Assembly (NCBI RefSeq): GCF_020630935.1
Contig: NZ_JAHDIG010000020.1
Span: 1 to 61,592 of the forward strand
DNA from: Bernardetia sp.
Lineage (GTDB): Bacteria; Bacteroidota; Bacteroidia; Cytophagales; Bernardetiaceae
DNA length: 61,592 nucleotides
Direction of reading: 5' to 3'
Numbering within the stretch: position 1 is the stretch's first letter; each line of letters opens with the position of its first letter. A model generated the notes under the pieces. That model was given only the letters and a program-made list of their open reading frames with translations. It made no database searches and was not told the DNA's origin. Shown here one piece after another: positions 34,849 to 43,611 of this stretch. Both the position numbers and the translations under genes were made by a program.

Positions 34849-36516
34849 TTACCCTTTGATGAGCTTGTCTCCTAATGACTGCGCTTTTGGATTATTGAAC
34901 CTTTTTAAAAACTGTCCTAACTCTGGGAAAGACACTTTTTTAGGTCTAAATTTTTTAGCAAGTTTTAAATATTCTGCATCTCTAGTTTGAGAATATAAAG
35001 CAACAGCACAAAACAAACGCACATCTTGACGCTCCAAGCCTTTTAGAAGCTCATTTCTAATTTCTTCATTGTGTCGGATAGAGGAAAGCGCAATACTAGC
35101 ACGCATCTGGCGCACTTGTAAAAAACGGTAATTTCTGTTTCTCCACTTAGAAGCTGTTTTGGGCAGAGGTAAGTAAAGTTCTCTAATAAGGGCTGCTCGG
35201 CTTCTCTCATCATTGAGCATAGATAAATTTTGAGCCACATCCATAGATTCTGGTAAATAATCATATTCTAATAAACCAATCAGAACGTCGTGCATATTGG
35301 GCGATTGATTTTTTACCAATGTAGTTGTAACTTCTTTTGTTAGGTTTATCTCTTTCGTATTTTCTAAGAGTTGAACCAACAGCCATTGACCATATTGTGT
35401 TTTGGAAAGCACAGTAATAATATTTTTCTGTTCTCTAGATATATTGTAATGATGATTAAAAGAACGCAATAGTTCAGAGTCAGTAGCACTAGCAGCTAAA
35501 ACGGTAACTAATAAGTTTTGTGTAACAATATCCTTTTCCTCTAATTTTATAGCTAAAGAATCAATCAGATTAGACCATTCTTTCTTTTTACTATAATTTC
35601 TTGTAAGCAATCTATCCAGTAGAAATGCTTTTTCTTCATTAAACTCAAAACGAGCATATTTGGGAATAGAAGCATAAAAATCAGCCTTTTGGTTGTATTT
35701 TGAAGAAGCTAATACCTTTTCTGTATCCTTATTTTGCTCTTTCATTTTAAAAATACGTGCTAATTCTCTATACGTATCAGGATTTTGATTATCAATTTCT
35801 AAAGAGCGATGAAGTTTGGCAATAACTAACTGTTCTAACGAATCTTGTGCTTTTTGAGTAGTTGTCTTGATTTTGGCTTGATAGGTAGCAGACCTTGTAA
35901 GATAAAAACTATTTTCTGGGTAGAGTTCTGCCAATTGTTTGTGATATAGAAAAGCATTATCAAACTCTCTGTTCATTTCGTAGAGTTCTGCTAGTTTTTC
36001 CAAGACATAACTTTCATACGGATAGATTTTATAAGCTGCTTGATAAGAATCAATTCCATTTTGCCAATATTTCAAAAAAGAGGTAGAAGTGTTTTCTAAA
36101 AAATCTTTTTCATACGTTTCCAAATCATTTTCCTTTTCTTCATCAGAATAGGTTGTGAGGTAGATAGAAGGAGCATTTTGTTTGGCTTTATCATAAAAAA
36201 CACTTCCAATATTCATGTGTAAAACATAGTCGGAAGGTTTTCCCTTTAAGCCTTCACTCCAAATATCAATGGCAGCTTTCCACTCTCCCAAGTGGTAGTT
36301 CATTTTTCCCAATACAGAACGAGAATCAGAATCGTCTGGGTCGTGTTCTAGATTTTGTCTCAGCAATATTTTTGCTTCGTTATGATTCCCTGCATTAAAG
36401 AGCGAAATTGCCTCGTCTAAAGAGTGAGGAATAGAAGAGGTCGTTTGAGCTACTGAAACAGAAATGCTAAGGTAGAAACAAACAAAAACACCTAAATTTA
36501 TATATCTTCTCATCAT
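34849..36516 (-). CDS. Secreted TPR protein with HEAT-like C-terminal region
   Basis: The longest frame begins at TTG (36564); the ATG at 36514-36516 gives a normal signal peptide (MMRRYINLGVFVCFYLSISVSVAQ) and 555 residues. TPR repeats span about residues 30-280: SLDEAISLFNAGNHNEAKIL, SVLGKMNYHLGEWKAAIDIW, and later repeats with PYESYVLEKLAELYEMNREF. The C-terminal half (about 300-540) is all-helical with alternating residues like HEAT repeats (SIRHNEEIRNELLKGLERQD). It ends IKG with no anchor. A scaffold in the periplasm is likely; no partner can be named. Confidence 0.82.
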   Translation of the reverse strand: MMRRYINLGVFVCFYLSISVSVAQTTSSIPHSLDEAISLFNAGNHNEAKILLRQNLEHDPDDSDSRSVLGKMNYHLGEWKAAIDIWSEGLKGKPSDYVLHMNIGSVFYDKAKQNAPSIYLTTYSDEEKENDLETYEKDFLENTSTSFLKYWQNGIDSYQAAYKIYPYESYVLEKLAELYEMNREFDNAFLYHKQLAELYPENSFYLTRSATYQAKIKTTTQKAQDSLEQLVIAKLHRSLEIDNQNPDTYRELARIFKMKEQNKDTEKVLASSKYNQKADFYASIPKYARFEFNEEKAFLLDRLLTRNYSKKKEWSNLIDSLAIKLEEKDIVTQNLLVTVLAASATDSELLRSFNHHYNISREQKNIITVLSKTQYGQWLLVQLLENTKEINLTKEVTTTLVKNQSPNMHDVLIGLLEYDYLPESMDVAQNLSMLNDERSRAALIRELYLPLPKTASKWRNRNYRFLQVRQMRASIALSSIRHNEEIRNELLKGLERQDVRLFCAVALYSQTRDAEYLKLAKKFRPKKVSFPELGQFLKRFNNPKAQSLGDKLIKG

Positions 36517-36751
36517 CGATTGTTCATCTAAATTCAAAATATATCCAAAAAAGGATATGTACAAGATAGAGAAATAAAATAAAATTCTGAAATTTAGCTT
36601 TTATTCAATATATTGTTTTATATAGCTTGTTGTCTATTCTAAACGAAAATAAATTGATTCTAGTTGCAATAGCTTTTAAGAATAATATATTTATTGAAAA
36701 ACTGGATTAAAAAGACGCTAAAAACTAAAACGTTTTAGCAAAAAAAAGGTG

Positions 36752-38407
36752 CTAATTAATTTTGCTCAAAATCTCCATCATTTCCTCTTCTGAATCTACT
36801 TCCAAACGCTGGCGCAAACGATATTTGCCCTTTCTCACACTTTCTTCCGAAATTCCCAAAATAGCTGCCATTTCATACTGTGAAAGACCAAGTTTTAGTA
36901 GGGTAGCAATTCGTTTTTCGGCTTTTGAAACTTTGGGAGATTGTTTTTCTAATTCTTCAAAAAAATGAGGATGTACTCGTAAGAAAGTTTGTTTGTAGTT
37001 TTGCCAGTCTTCTTCTGTCAAGATTCGACTACCTATAAGTTCTTCAATTTTTTGTCTTTTGAGCCTGTCTTCTTCTTCCTGCGATTCTTTTAGGGTAGAG
37101 AGTTCTTCTCTAAGTTCGCTTAGGATAAGATTCTTCTGAAGTAGGTTGTTAGTGTGTCGCTCTAATCGCTCTTTATACTGTTCTATTTGTTGCTGTTTTT
37201 CTCTTAGTTCTAGCTCTTGAACTTGCTTTTCTATTTCTTTGAGAGAAATATCTCTTTTGTGTCTTGTTCTTTGAAGCTGTAAAAGTAATAGCAAAACGGC
37301 TGTTGTGATTATAGCAATTATTAAAACTAAAATATTTCTAGTTTTGGTAGCTTTTTCTCTTTCTTTGAAAAGGAATTGTTCTTGTTGTAGTCTTTCTATT
37401 TCGTTTTGCTTTTTTTCATTTTGGTATTTTTGTTCCAGTTCGTTCAATACCTCTGCATTAGTCATTTCTATTAAGCTATCACGCAATTTCCTGTATTTTT
37501 CTAATACCTCAAAAGCATTTTTATAATCTTCACTTAAATAAAGTGCATAGCTTAAATTTCGATGGGCATAAATTGAAGAGCGAATATTTTGCGTTGCTTT
37601 GGCATGCTCTAACCCTTTATTGGCGTATATTTCAGCAAGGTTGTATTTTCCTGTCTTGAGTGCTACATCTGTTAAACCATTATAGATTTTTCCAATGTTT
37701 TTTTGATTTTCTTTAGGAGTAATTTCTAATGCTTTTTGATAAGCTGTTTCAGCTTTGTCTAAGTTTTCCATGCGTTGATAGAGATTGCCTGTGTTGAGAT
37801 AAATGCTTCCTCTATCATTTGGTTGTAGGTTGGGTTCTTCCAAACACTTTTCAAAATAAGTTTCTGCTTCATCAAACTGTTTTGTCTTAGAGTATAACGT
37901 AGCCAAAGTGAAGTACACTTTGTATAAACCATTACTATTTTCATTTTGAGCAATTTCGATAGCTTCCTTTAGGTAGCGTTCAGATTCTTTAAACTCTTGT
38001 TGTCTAAAAAATAAAATTCCTATCTGCCTATATACCTCTACAATAGAACTTTTGGGTAAATGCTGTTCTTTATATTTAATTGCCTTTAAAAAATATTCCA
38101 TTGCCTTATCTACATCAGCTTTTTCAGAATACACAATTCCAGTATTCTCATAATTGGTAAAAACACCTCTTTTAAAATCTATTTTTTGAGCTAACTGCAA
38201 TCCTTTATCAGCATATAGTAAAGCTGAATCTATATTTCGAAGGCACATTTCAAATGCCAGTTCGTTATACAGGTTTACTTTTGTTGTATCAGTTGTTGTG
38301 TTTTGTAACTCCCTTTGTAGAGAGTCAATTTGAGTTTGAGCAAAGGAATTTTTGGAGAATAGAAATAGGATAAGGAAAGAAAGAAAAATAGGGTAATTCA
38401 CATTCAT
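36752..38407 (-). CDS. TPR-transmembrane-HTH regulator
   Basis: The 551-residue protein combines a signal peptide (about 1-24), six to seven TPR repeats (about 30-320: YENTGIVYSEKADVDKAMEY, TLATLYSKTKQFDEAETYF, and more), a short coiled coil, one transmembrane helix (about 355-378, ILVLIIAIITTAVLLLL), a long coiled coil (about 380-465) and a C-terminal LuxR-like HTH (about 495-551) with SKAEKRIATLLKLGLSQYEM, AAILGISEESVRKGKYRLRQ. It is a transmembrane one-component regulator: external TPR sensing is coupled to a cytoplasmic DNA-binding domain. The class is frequent in Bacteroidota. The target genes are unknown; the nearest divergent gene is the cysteine desulfurase gene, 230 bases away. Confidence 0.88.
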   Translation of the reverse strand: MNVNYPIFLSFLILFLFSKNSFAQTQIDSLQRELQNTTTDTTKVNLYNELAFEMCLRNIDSALLYADKGLQLAQKIDFKRGVFTNYENTGIVYSEKADVDKAMEYFLKAIKYKEQHLPKSSIVEVYRQIGILFFRQQEFKESERYLKEAIEIAQNENSNGLYKVYFTLATLYSKTKQFDEAETYFEKCLEEPNLQPNDRGSIYLNTGNLYQRMENLDKAETAYQKALEITPKENQKNIGKIYNGLTDVALKTGKYNLAEIYANKGLEHAKATQNIRSSIYAHRNLSYALYLSEDYKNAFEVLEKYRKLRDSLIEMTNAEVLNELEQKYQNEKKQNEIERLQQEQFLFKEREKATKTRNILVLIIAIITTAVLLLLLQLQRTRHKRDISLKEIEKQVQELELREKQQQIEQYKERLERHTNNLLQKNLILSELREELSTLKESQEEEDRLKRQKIEELIGSRILTEEDWQNYKQTFLRVHPHFFEELEKQSPKVSKAEKRIATLLKLGLSQYEMAAILGISEESVRKGKYRLRQRLEVDSEEEMMEILSKIN

Positions 38408-38492
38408 AAGAGTAGTAGTTGTTTTGAAAGGCTTAATTTATGCTATTTTCTGCTATTCTTATTCAATTTAGTACAAAAACCAGAATACAAAA

Positions 38493-38523
38493 TTGAGTTT
38501 TTTGGAAAATCTCTGTAACTTTG
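38493..38523 (+). promoter_or_regulatory. Putative promoter of the cysteine desulfurase gene
   Basis: TTG (38493-38495), a 20-base spacer and TAACTTTG (38516-38523) match the Bacteroidota promoter form TTG-N17-23-TAnnTTTG. It lies 114 bases before the ATG at 38638. The match was found by eye. Confidence 0.5.
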
Positions 38524-38637
38524 CAAGCCTTACTATTTAATTAAGTAATTCATTATCAGTTTGTTACTGATAAAAGATAATACATTTCTTTACAAAACAG
38601 TCTATCCCAATACTGTTTATATATATTTTACCAGCTT

Positions 38638-39807
38638 ATGAGTTTAGTTTCTTCTTCCTCTCGCATTTATTTAGACAACGCAGCTACCACTAGGTTAGAC
38701 AAAGCTGTTTTAGATGAAATGATGCCGTATTTAACAGAGCATTTTGGAAATCCGTCTTCTACACATTCTACAGGGCGTATCGTAAAATCGGCAGTAGAGA
38801 AAGCTCGTAAGACTGTTGCAGGTCTTTTGAATACATCGCCAGCCGAAATATTTTTTACTTCTGGAGGAACAGAAGCCGATAACACTACCATTCGTTGTGC
38901 TGTTCGTTCGCATAACTTAAAACATATCATTACTTCACCTTTAGAGCATCATGCTGTTTTACATACTGTTGAAGAATTAGAAAAAAGAGGAGAAGTAAAA
39001 GTAAGTCTAGTAAATATTGATAAACGTGGAAATATAGATTTGAACCATTTAGATGAACTTTTGAGTAAAAACGAACGCTCACTTGTTTCTCTTATGCACG
39101 GAAATAATGAAATTGGAACAATTACAGACCTCAATGCCGTAGGAGAAATCTGTCAGAAATATGATGCTATGTTTCACTCTGATACTGTTCAGACGATGGG
39201 ATATTATGAAATGGATTTGCAAGCATTGCCTGTTCATTACATTGTAGGTTCGGCACACAAGTTTCACGGTGCAAAAGGTGTTGGCTTTTTATACATTAGG
39301 CACGATGCAGGTTTTTGCCCATTCCAAACAGGTGGGGCGCAGGAGCGCAACATGAGAGGAGGAACAGAAAACGTAGCTGGAATTGTAGGATTAGCAAAAG
39401 CACTAGAAATTTCACTTTCAGAGCGTGAAAATCATAAAAAACACATTCTTTCTCTGAAAAGCAGAATGATAGACCAGCTAAGAGCTAATTTTGGAGAAGA
39501 TATTCATTTTAATGGCGAATCTGGAAATCTTGAAAAAGGTTTGCCAAAGGTACTCAATGTGCAGTTTCCAAAATCAGATATGGGCGATATGCTTTTATTC
39601 AATTTGGATATTCAAGGCATTTCTGCATCAGGAGGAAGTGCGTGTTCTAGTGGTTCAGAAATTGGTTCACACGTCTTGACAGCTCTTCAAAACGACCCTG
39701 CTCGTCCTTCAGTACGTTTTTCATTTAGTAAATACAATACAGCAGAAGAAATTGATTTTGTAGTAGAGAAAGTAAATGAAATTTATGCACCTGTATTGGC
39801 AAAATAG
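38638..39807 (+). CDS. Cysteine desulfurase (IscS/NifS-like)
   Basis: The enzyme takes sulfur from cysteine as a persulfide for Fe-S clusters and thiolated tRNA. Motifs: IYLDNAATTRLDK, FTSGGTEADN, PLEHHAVLHT, MHGNNEIGTI, PLP Lys208 in GSAHKFHGAKG, and catalytic Cys336 in SGGSACSSGSEIGSH. The 389-residue length and the acceptor loop suit the class that includes IscS and NifS. No IscU, SufE or tRNA-thiolation gene is adjacent, so the acceptor is undetermined. It has its own promoter match upstream and terminator downstream, indicating a single-gene unit. Confidence 0.96.
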   Translation: MSLVSSSSRIYLDNAATTRLDKAVLDEMMPYLTEHFGNPSSTHSTGRIVKSAVEKARKTVAGLLNTSPAEIFFTSGGTEADNTTIRCAVRSHNLKHIITSPLEHHAVLHTVEELEKRGEVKVSLVNIDKRGNIDLNHLDELLSKNERSLVSLMHGNNEIGTITDLNAVGEICQKYDAMFHSDTVQTMGYYEMDLQALPVHYIVGSAHKFHGAKGVGFLYIRHDAGFCPFQTGGAQERNMRGGTENVAGIVGLAKALEISLSERENHKKHILSLKSRMIDQLRANFGEDIHFNGESGNLEKGLPKVLNVQFPKSDMGDMLLFNLDIQGISASGGSACSSGSEIGSHVLTALQNDPARPSVRFSFSKYNTAEEIDFVVEKVNEIYAPVLAK

Positions 39808-39830
39808 ATTTTCAAATTTTAGAAAACTTC

Positions 39831-39865
39831 AAACTCACAAGGCTTTATGCTTTGTGAGTTTTTTG
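39831..39865 (+). terminator. Terminator of the cysteine desulfurase gene
   Basis: AAACTCACAA (39831-39840) pairs exactly with 39852-39861 and runs into TTTTTT. The loop is 11 bases. Confidence 0.75.
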
Positions 39866-39874
39866 ATTTAAAGA

Positions 39875-40423
39875 TTATCTGTTATTTGAATGCAAACGAC
39901 TAAGTGTTTCTGGAGTCATGCGAAGATAGGCAGCAATATATTTATGAGGAATTTCTTGAAAAAGATGAGGACTACGTTCATAAACACGTTGGTAGCGTTC
40001 GGCTGGGGAATTATGAAGCAAATCAATTTCTCTTTCTAGCTGTTGTAATATTAGTTCTTCTAAAAGTAACTGCCACAATCTAGTATATTCTGTATCAGCA
40101 AAAACAAAGGCTTTGAAATCATTTTTATTCATTCTAATAACTTTTGACTTGCGAATTGCTTCGATAGAATAAATAGTAGGAGTATCTCTAAAAAAAGAAT
40201 CTAAAACAGCCACCAACGAACCACGATAAGCAAAACGAGTAGTGTGTATTTCATTTTCACTCTCCACACAGATACGCAATGCACCACTTTCTACATAATA
40301 AATCCAATTATCAGTGCTGCCTGTTCGAACGAGAATATCATTTCTTGAAAGAGTAATATCTTTATCCCATAAATGAGAGGCTTTTTTATCTATGGCTTGC
40401 TTGAGAATTTCTATTGGATTCAT
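39875..40423 (-). CDS. Crp/Fnr-family transcription regulator
   Basis: The longest frame begins at TTG (40474); the ATG at 40421-40423 (MNPIEILKQAIDKK) is chosen because the extra residues are hydrophobic and overlap a terminator. The 182-residue protein has a cyclic-nucleotide-binding-like barrel (about 15-120) with VRTGSTDNWIYYVESGALRI and a short C-terminal DNA-binding region ending HKYIAAYLRMTPETLSRLHS. The short C terminus without a full wing is typical of many Bacteroidota Crp-like proteins. The ligand is unknown, and the canonical cAMP-contacting RxS signature is not evident. Confidence 0.88.
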   Translation of the reverse strand: MNPIEILKQAIDKKASHLWDKDITLSRNDILVRTGSTDNWIYYVESGALRICVESENEIHTTRFAYRGSLVAVLDSFFRDTPTIYSIEAIRKSKVIRMNKNDFKAFVFADTEYTRLWQLLLEELILQQLEREIDLLHNSPAERYQRVYERSPHLFQEIPHKYIAAYLRMTPETLSRLHSNNR

Positions 40424-40442
40424 AATCAAAAGTAGAAAAAGA

Positions 40443-40481
40443 TAAAAAAAAAGACCTTTGGAGTTGTATTTCAAAGGTCTT
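40443..40481 (-). terminator. Terminator of the BON-LysM gene
   Basis: AAGACCTTTG (40451-40460) pairs with CAAAGGTCTT (40472-40481). On the minus strand it is followed by a run of T. It ends the gene at 40506-40997 and lies just before the Crp-like ATG. Confidence 0.75.
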
Positions 40482-40505
40482 ATACTACTTTAAAAAGCTG
40501 AAAAA

Positions 40506-40997
40506 TTATTTTGCAGGAATACGCAATACTTGCCCTGGATAGATAAGATTAGGGTCTTTGAGCATTGGTTGGTTGGCTTCAAAAATAGTATTGAATGCCT
40601 TCACATCACCATAAAATTCTCCTGCAATTTTAGACAAACTATCGCCTTTCTTAACCGTATAAAATTGAGCTTCTTGCTCTGGCTGTTCTACCTCAATTTT
40701 ATCTTCCACAATAGAAACTCCTTCTACATTTCCGATGGCTAAGATAATTTTCTCACGCTCTGCGTTGGTTTTTGTTTTTCCTGTAACAGTTACAGACTGT
40801 CCAAAAGCAAGGTTTAAGTTTTCTACTGGAATATTTAGTGCCAGCACTTCATCCTTTAGAGCTTCTAGTTTTGACTTTTCTACCTTTTGTTCTTCTTCTA
40901 TGTGTTTTGCAATTTGAGGGTCTGGAGCTTGTCTTTTTTCCTCTTTTTTACCAAAAACTTTTGCACCTGCTTCTTTAATGAATGAAAATAATCCCAT
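40506..40997 (-). CDS. BON-LysM protein (Kbp/YgaU-like)
   Basis: Kbp of E. coli is a cytoplasmic potassium-binding protein with the same two domains. Here the 163-residue protein starts MGLFSFIKEAGAKVFGKKEE, the family's typical amphipathic N terminus. It has a BON domain (about 42-100, VTVTGKTKTNAEREKIILAI) and a C-terminal LysM (about 112-161, YTVKKGDSLSKIAGEFYGD, YPGQVLRIP). There is no signal peptide, as in Kbp. The whole length matches. Potassium binding is inferred by family, not shown by sequence. Confidence 0.92.
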   Translation of the reverse strand: MGLFSFIKEAGAKVFGKKEEKRQAPDPQIAKHIEEEQKVEKSKLEALKDEVLALNIPVENLNLAFGQSVTVTGKTKTNAEREKIILAIGNVEGVSIVEDKIEVEQPEQEAQFYTVKKGDSLSKIAGEFYGDVKAFNTIFEANQPMLKDPNLIYPGQVLRIPAK

Positions 40998-41623
40998 AAT
41001 GTTCTAAAAAAAATAAAAATTGTGTATTAAAAAAATAAAGTTGAAAAAATAGAAATGTATAGGTTCTAGTTTTTTCTGCTCAAAAGATAAGAAAAAGATT
41101 TTTTAGACAAAAATACGAAGCAAACTAGCCAAATAGCTCACTTTGCATCTATAAAGTTATTAAAATGAAAAAAATAAAAACATGAATAATAAATCAGATA
41201 AACCTAGTTTAGTATTTAATAAATACAAAAAAAAGGTCATATATCTTGAAAAAATTTTACAAAATCTATTGTTATTAAAAAAACTTTGTTATTTTTGCCA
41301 TACGAGCAATTAACTTTATATACTATATTCTTGAATATCATTTTTATATAAAAAATGAAAATCATATACATTCAACTCCCCAAATAGTAAAAATAGCCCT
41401 TACTTATTTTGACTAACACAAATTGGCAGATGAATGAGAGAAGAATATCATAAAAGCAAAATAGTTTTATCAGAAAATTGATAATAAAAAATAATATTAT
41501 GATTTTCTAATACTATTTTAAATACCAATCTTCTATCAAAATCCCCTTATATATTTTTTTAGAGATTATATTTTTTGCTTGCTAATTTACCCAAAGTAAT
41601 TATACTATAAATTTTTTAATGTT
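40998..41623. other. Long AT-rich intergenic region with a promoter match
   Basis: No gene is supported in these 626 bases between divergent genes, although AT-rich chance ORFs exist. There is one good plus-strand promoter match (41269-41297) and, on the minus strand, a TATTTTTG element (complement at 41108-41115) about 110 bases before the BON-LysM start but with poor spacing to TTG. The rest of the leader, about 330 bases, is unusually long for the short gene at 41624. Confidence 0.5.
41269..41297 (+). promoter_or_regulatory. Putative promoter upstream of the gene at 41624
   Basis: TTG (41269-41271), an 18-base spacer and TATTTTTG (41290-41297) fit TTG-N17-23-TAnnTTTG. If it is the real promoter the transcript has a leader of about 320 bases. 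Confidence 0.4.
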
Positions 41624-42079
41624 ATGACAAAAACTGTCAATTTTAGTGAACAACAACTCGCAGAGATTACAGCTCGCTATGAGCGTCGTTTGGCTGCCAT
41701 TACAAAAGAAGCAGAGGATATTCGTGCTGTCCTGACACGCTTGAAAGGAGAAGAAAGAAGCAGTAGTTTTAGTACTGGAGAAAGAGGTGTACGTCGTGGA
41801 CGCATCCAGTGGGAAAAATTTATCTTAGATAAATTACAAGATAAAAACGAACTTCTATTCAAATATGAAATGCGTGATTTGGCTTTCGAAGACGACCGTA
41901 TTGGCGACCGTAGCGCAATTCAAGTAGATAGAGCTTTATCAGCAGCACTTTATAAGCTCAAAGACCGTATTCAAAGTTACAATGTACCAGGAAAGAAAGG
42001 ATATGCTTATGGCTTACCTGAATGGTTTGAGAAAGATGGTAGCGTAAAAGAAGAGTTTGCAGACAAAGAGTGGGATTAA
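41624..42079 (+). CDS. Small cytoplasmic protein, possible winged-helix DNA binder
   Basis: I do not recognise a named family. The 151-residue protein begins with a helical coiled coil (about 8-45, QQLAEITARYERRLAAITKE). A basic linker (GERGVRRGRIQWEKF) leads to a helical region and IQVDRALSAALYKLKDRIQS, then VPGKKGYAYGLPEWF. The last part resembles the recognition helix and wing of winged-helix proteins (helix, basic turn, KGY-YGLP hairpin). This is an inference from pattern only. It is flanked by a 626-base leader region and a strong terminator, so it is an independent transcription unit. Confidence 0.8.
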   Translation: MTKTVNFSEQQLAEITARYERRLAAITKEAEDIRAVLTRLKGEERSSSFSTGERGVRRGRIQWEKFILDKLQDKNELLFKYEMRDLAFEDDRIGDRSAIQVDRALSAALYKLKDRIQSYNVPGKKGYAYGLPEWFEKDGSVKEEFADKEWD

Positions 42080-42107
42080 TCCTACTTTGTAATAGTTTTA
42101 TACAAAA

Positions 42108-42147
42108 AAAGGCTTTCTAATATTCATATTGGAAAGCCTTTTGCTAT
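42108..42147 (+). terminator. Terminator of the gene at 41624
   Basis: AAAAGGCTTTCTAATA (42108-42123) pairs with 42128-42143 across a 4-base loop, with one G-T wobble, in a 16-bp stem ending in a T run. Confidence 0.85.
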
Positions 42148-42219
42148 TTATTATGAGTTGTACATTATTTATAAATTTTAGAAAAAAATGATAGAAGAGA
42201 CCTAAATAATTATTTTTTA

Positions 42220-42253
42220 TTGAAAGTAAAACTTAATGATTTATGTATATTTG
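42220..42253 (+). promoter_or_regulatory. Putative promoter of porV-porU
   Basis: TTG (42220-42222), a 23-base spacer and TATATTTG (42246-42253) match the Bacteroidota form at its spacing limit. It lies 88 bases before the porV ATG, and no other promoter match precedes porU. Confidence 0.45.
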
Positions 42254-42340
42254 TCTAGGTGGTTCAGACCTCTCTAATTATTCGTTAGTATATTCAACAT
42301 TATATCTAGTTCATTTTCTTCCTCTGTTTATATAAATAAA

Positions 42341-43537
42341 ATGAGTTCTATTTCTTCTCTTGGTATAAAATTATTTGTTTCTCTTTTAGGTTGGCTTGTC
42401 ATTTTGAGTCTGCTGCCTACTTTTGCACAAGCTCAAAATGCTCCCAAATATAGCAATGAGTTTCTAGCTATTGGAGTGGGAGCGAGAGGCTTGGCAATGT
42501 CTGGAACGCCTGTATCTTTTACTGACAATGTAACAGCTGCCTATTGGAATCCTGCAGGTTTGTTGCGTTCAAAGGAGCAATATGAGATTTCTTTGATGCA
42601 TGTCTCTTATTTTGGGGGGATTGCAAATTACGATTATGGAGGTTTTTCGGCTGCCATTGATTCTACCAACAGAATTGCCTTTTCTGTTATTCGTTTTGGA
42701 ATAGATGATATTCCTGATACACGCTTCTTAATAGATGAAAATGGAAATGTAGATTATAATAATGTAGGTTCGTTTGCTGAGGCATCTTATGCATTTATGT
42801 TTTCTTATGCTCGTGCTATGAGTTTAAAAATCAAGGAGCGAGAAGCAACCGATGAGAAAGAGTACCGTCCAGAACAAAAGTACCCTATCTATTTAGGAGC
42901 AAATGCAAAAGTTGTACATCGTTCGGCAGGTATTTTTGCTACTTCTTGGGGATTTGGACTTGATATAGGTATGCAAACACAAATTAAGAATTGGCAAATT
43001 GGGATAATGGGAAGGGATATTACAGGAACATATAATGCCTACTCTTTCAATAGTGATGCTGTAAGAGAAACATTTTCAAATACAGGAAATGAGATTCCTA
43101 CAAACTCTTTAGAGGTAACATTACCACGCCTAACCCTAGGAGCTTCTTATCCGTGGCGTACCAAAAATAGTCAGTTTGGTGTTTTGGGAAGTATTGGATT
43201 AGAAACAACTTTTGATGGAAGAAGAAATACAGTCATCAGTACAGATTTTGCTTCTATTGCGCCTACATTTGGTGTAGAGTTAGACTATAAAAATACAGTC
43301 TATTTGCGTGGAGGTTTAGGTAATTTTCAGCAAGTTACAGACTTCGACCGTAGTAAATCTTGGACATATCAACCCAACTTTGGTGTTGGTATTGTAGTTA
43401 AACAGTTTGTAATTGATTATGCCATCACAAATGCCTTTGATGATTCAGTTGTGCCTTTTTCTCATGTTTTTTCTCTTCGTTTTTTGTTTAATCAACAACA
43501 GATAAACTCTTTAAAAGCATCTGGTAGGAAAAAATAA
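42341..43537 (+). CDS. porV: PorV-family outer-membrane protein of the type IX secretion system
   Basis: PorV is an outer-membrane barrel of the FadL type that shuttles T9SS cargo to the sortase PorU. The 398-residue protein has a signal peptide (about 1-31, ending AQAQ), then the family start YSNEFLAIGVGARGLAMSGT and the FadL-like plug motif NVTAAYWNPAGLL near residues 66-78. Barrel strands follow to a terminal FSLRFLFNQQ strand. The porU gene starts 74 bases downstream. Some genomes encode a second PorU-PorV pair, so this may be the paralogue rather than the main pair; that cannot be decided here. Confidence 0.9.
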   Translation: MSSISSLGIKLFVSLLGWLVILSLLPTFAQAQNAPKYSNEFLAIGVGARGLAMSGTPVSFTDNVTAAYWNPAGLLRSKEQYEISLMHVSYFGGIANYDYGGFSAAIDSTNRIAFSVIRFGIDDIPDTRFLIDENGNVDYNNVGSFAEASYAFMFSYARAMSLKIKEREATDEKEYRPEQKYPIYLGANAKVVHRSAGIFATSWGFGLDIGMQTQIKNWQIGIMGRDITGTYNAYSFNSDAVRETFSNTGNEIPTNSLEVTLPRLTLGASYPWRTKNSQFGVLGSIGLETTFDGRRNTVISTDFASIAPTFGVELDYKNTVYLRGGLGNFQQVTDFDRSKSWTYQPNFGVGIVVKQFVIDYAITNAFDDSVVPFSHVFSLRFLFNQQQINSLKASGRKK

Positions 43538-43611
43538 TAAGAAACTAAAATAAAGAAAGATAATCATAACAAAGATCTATTTACGATTTATAAAATTTAT
43601 TCATTGTAGCT

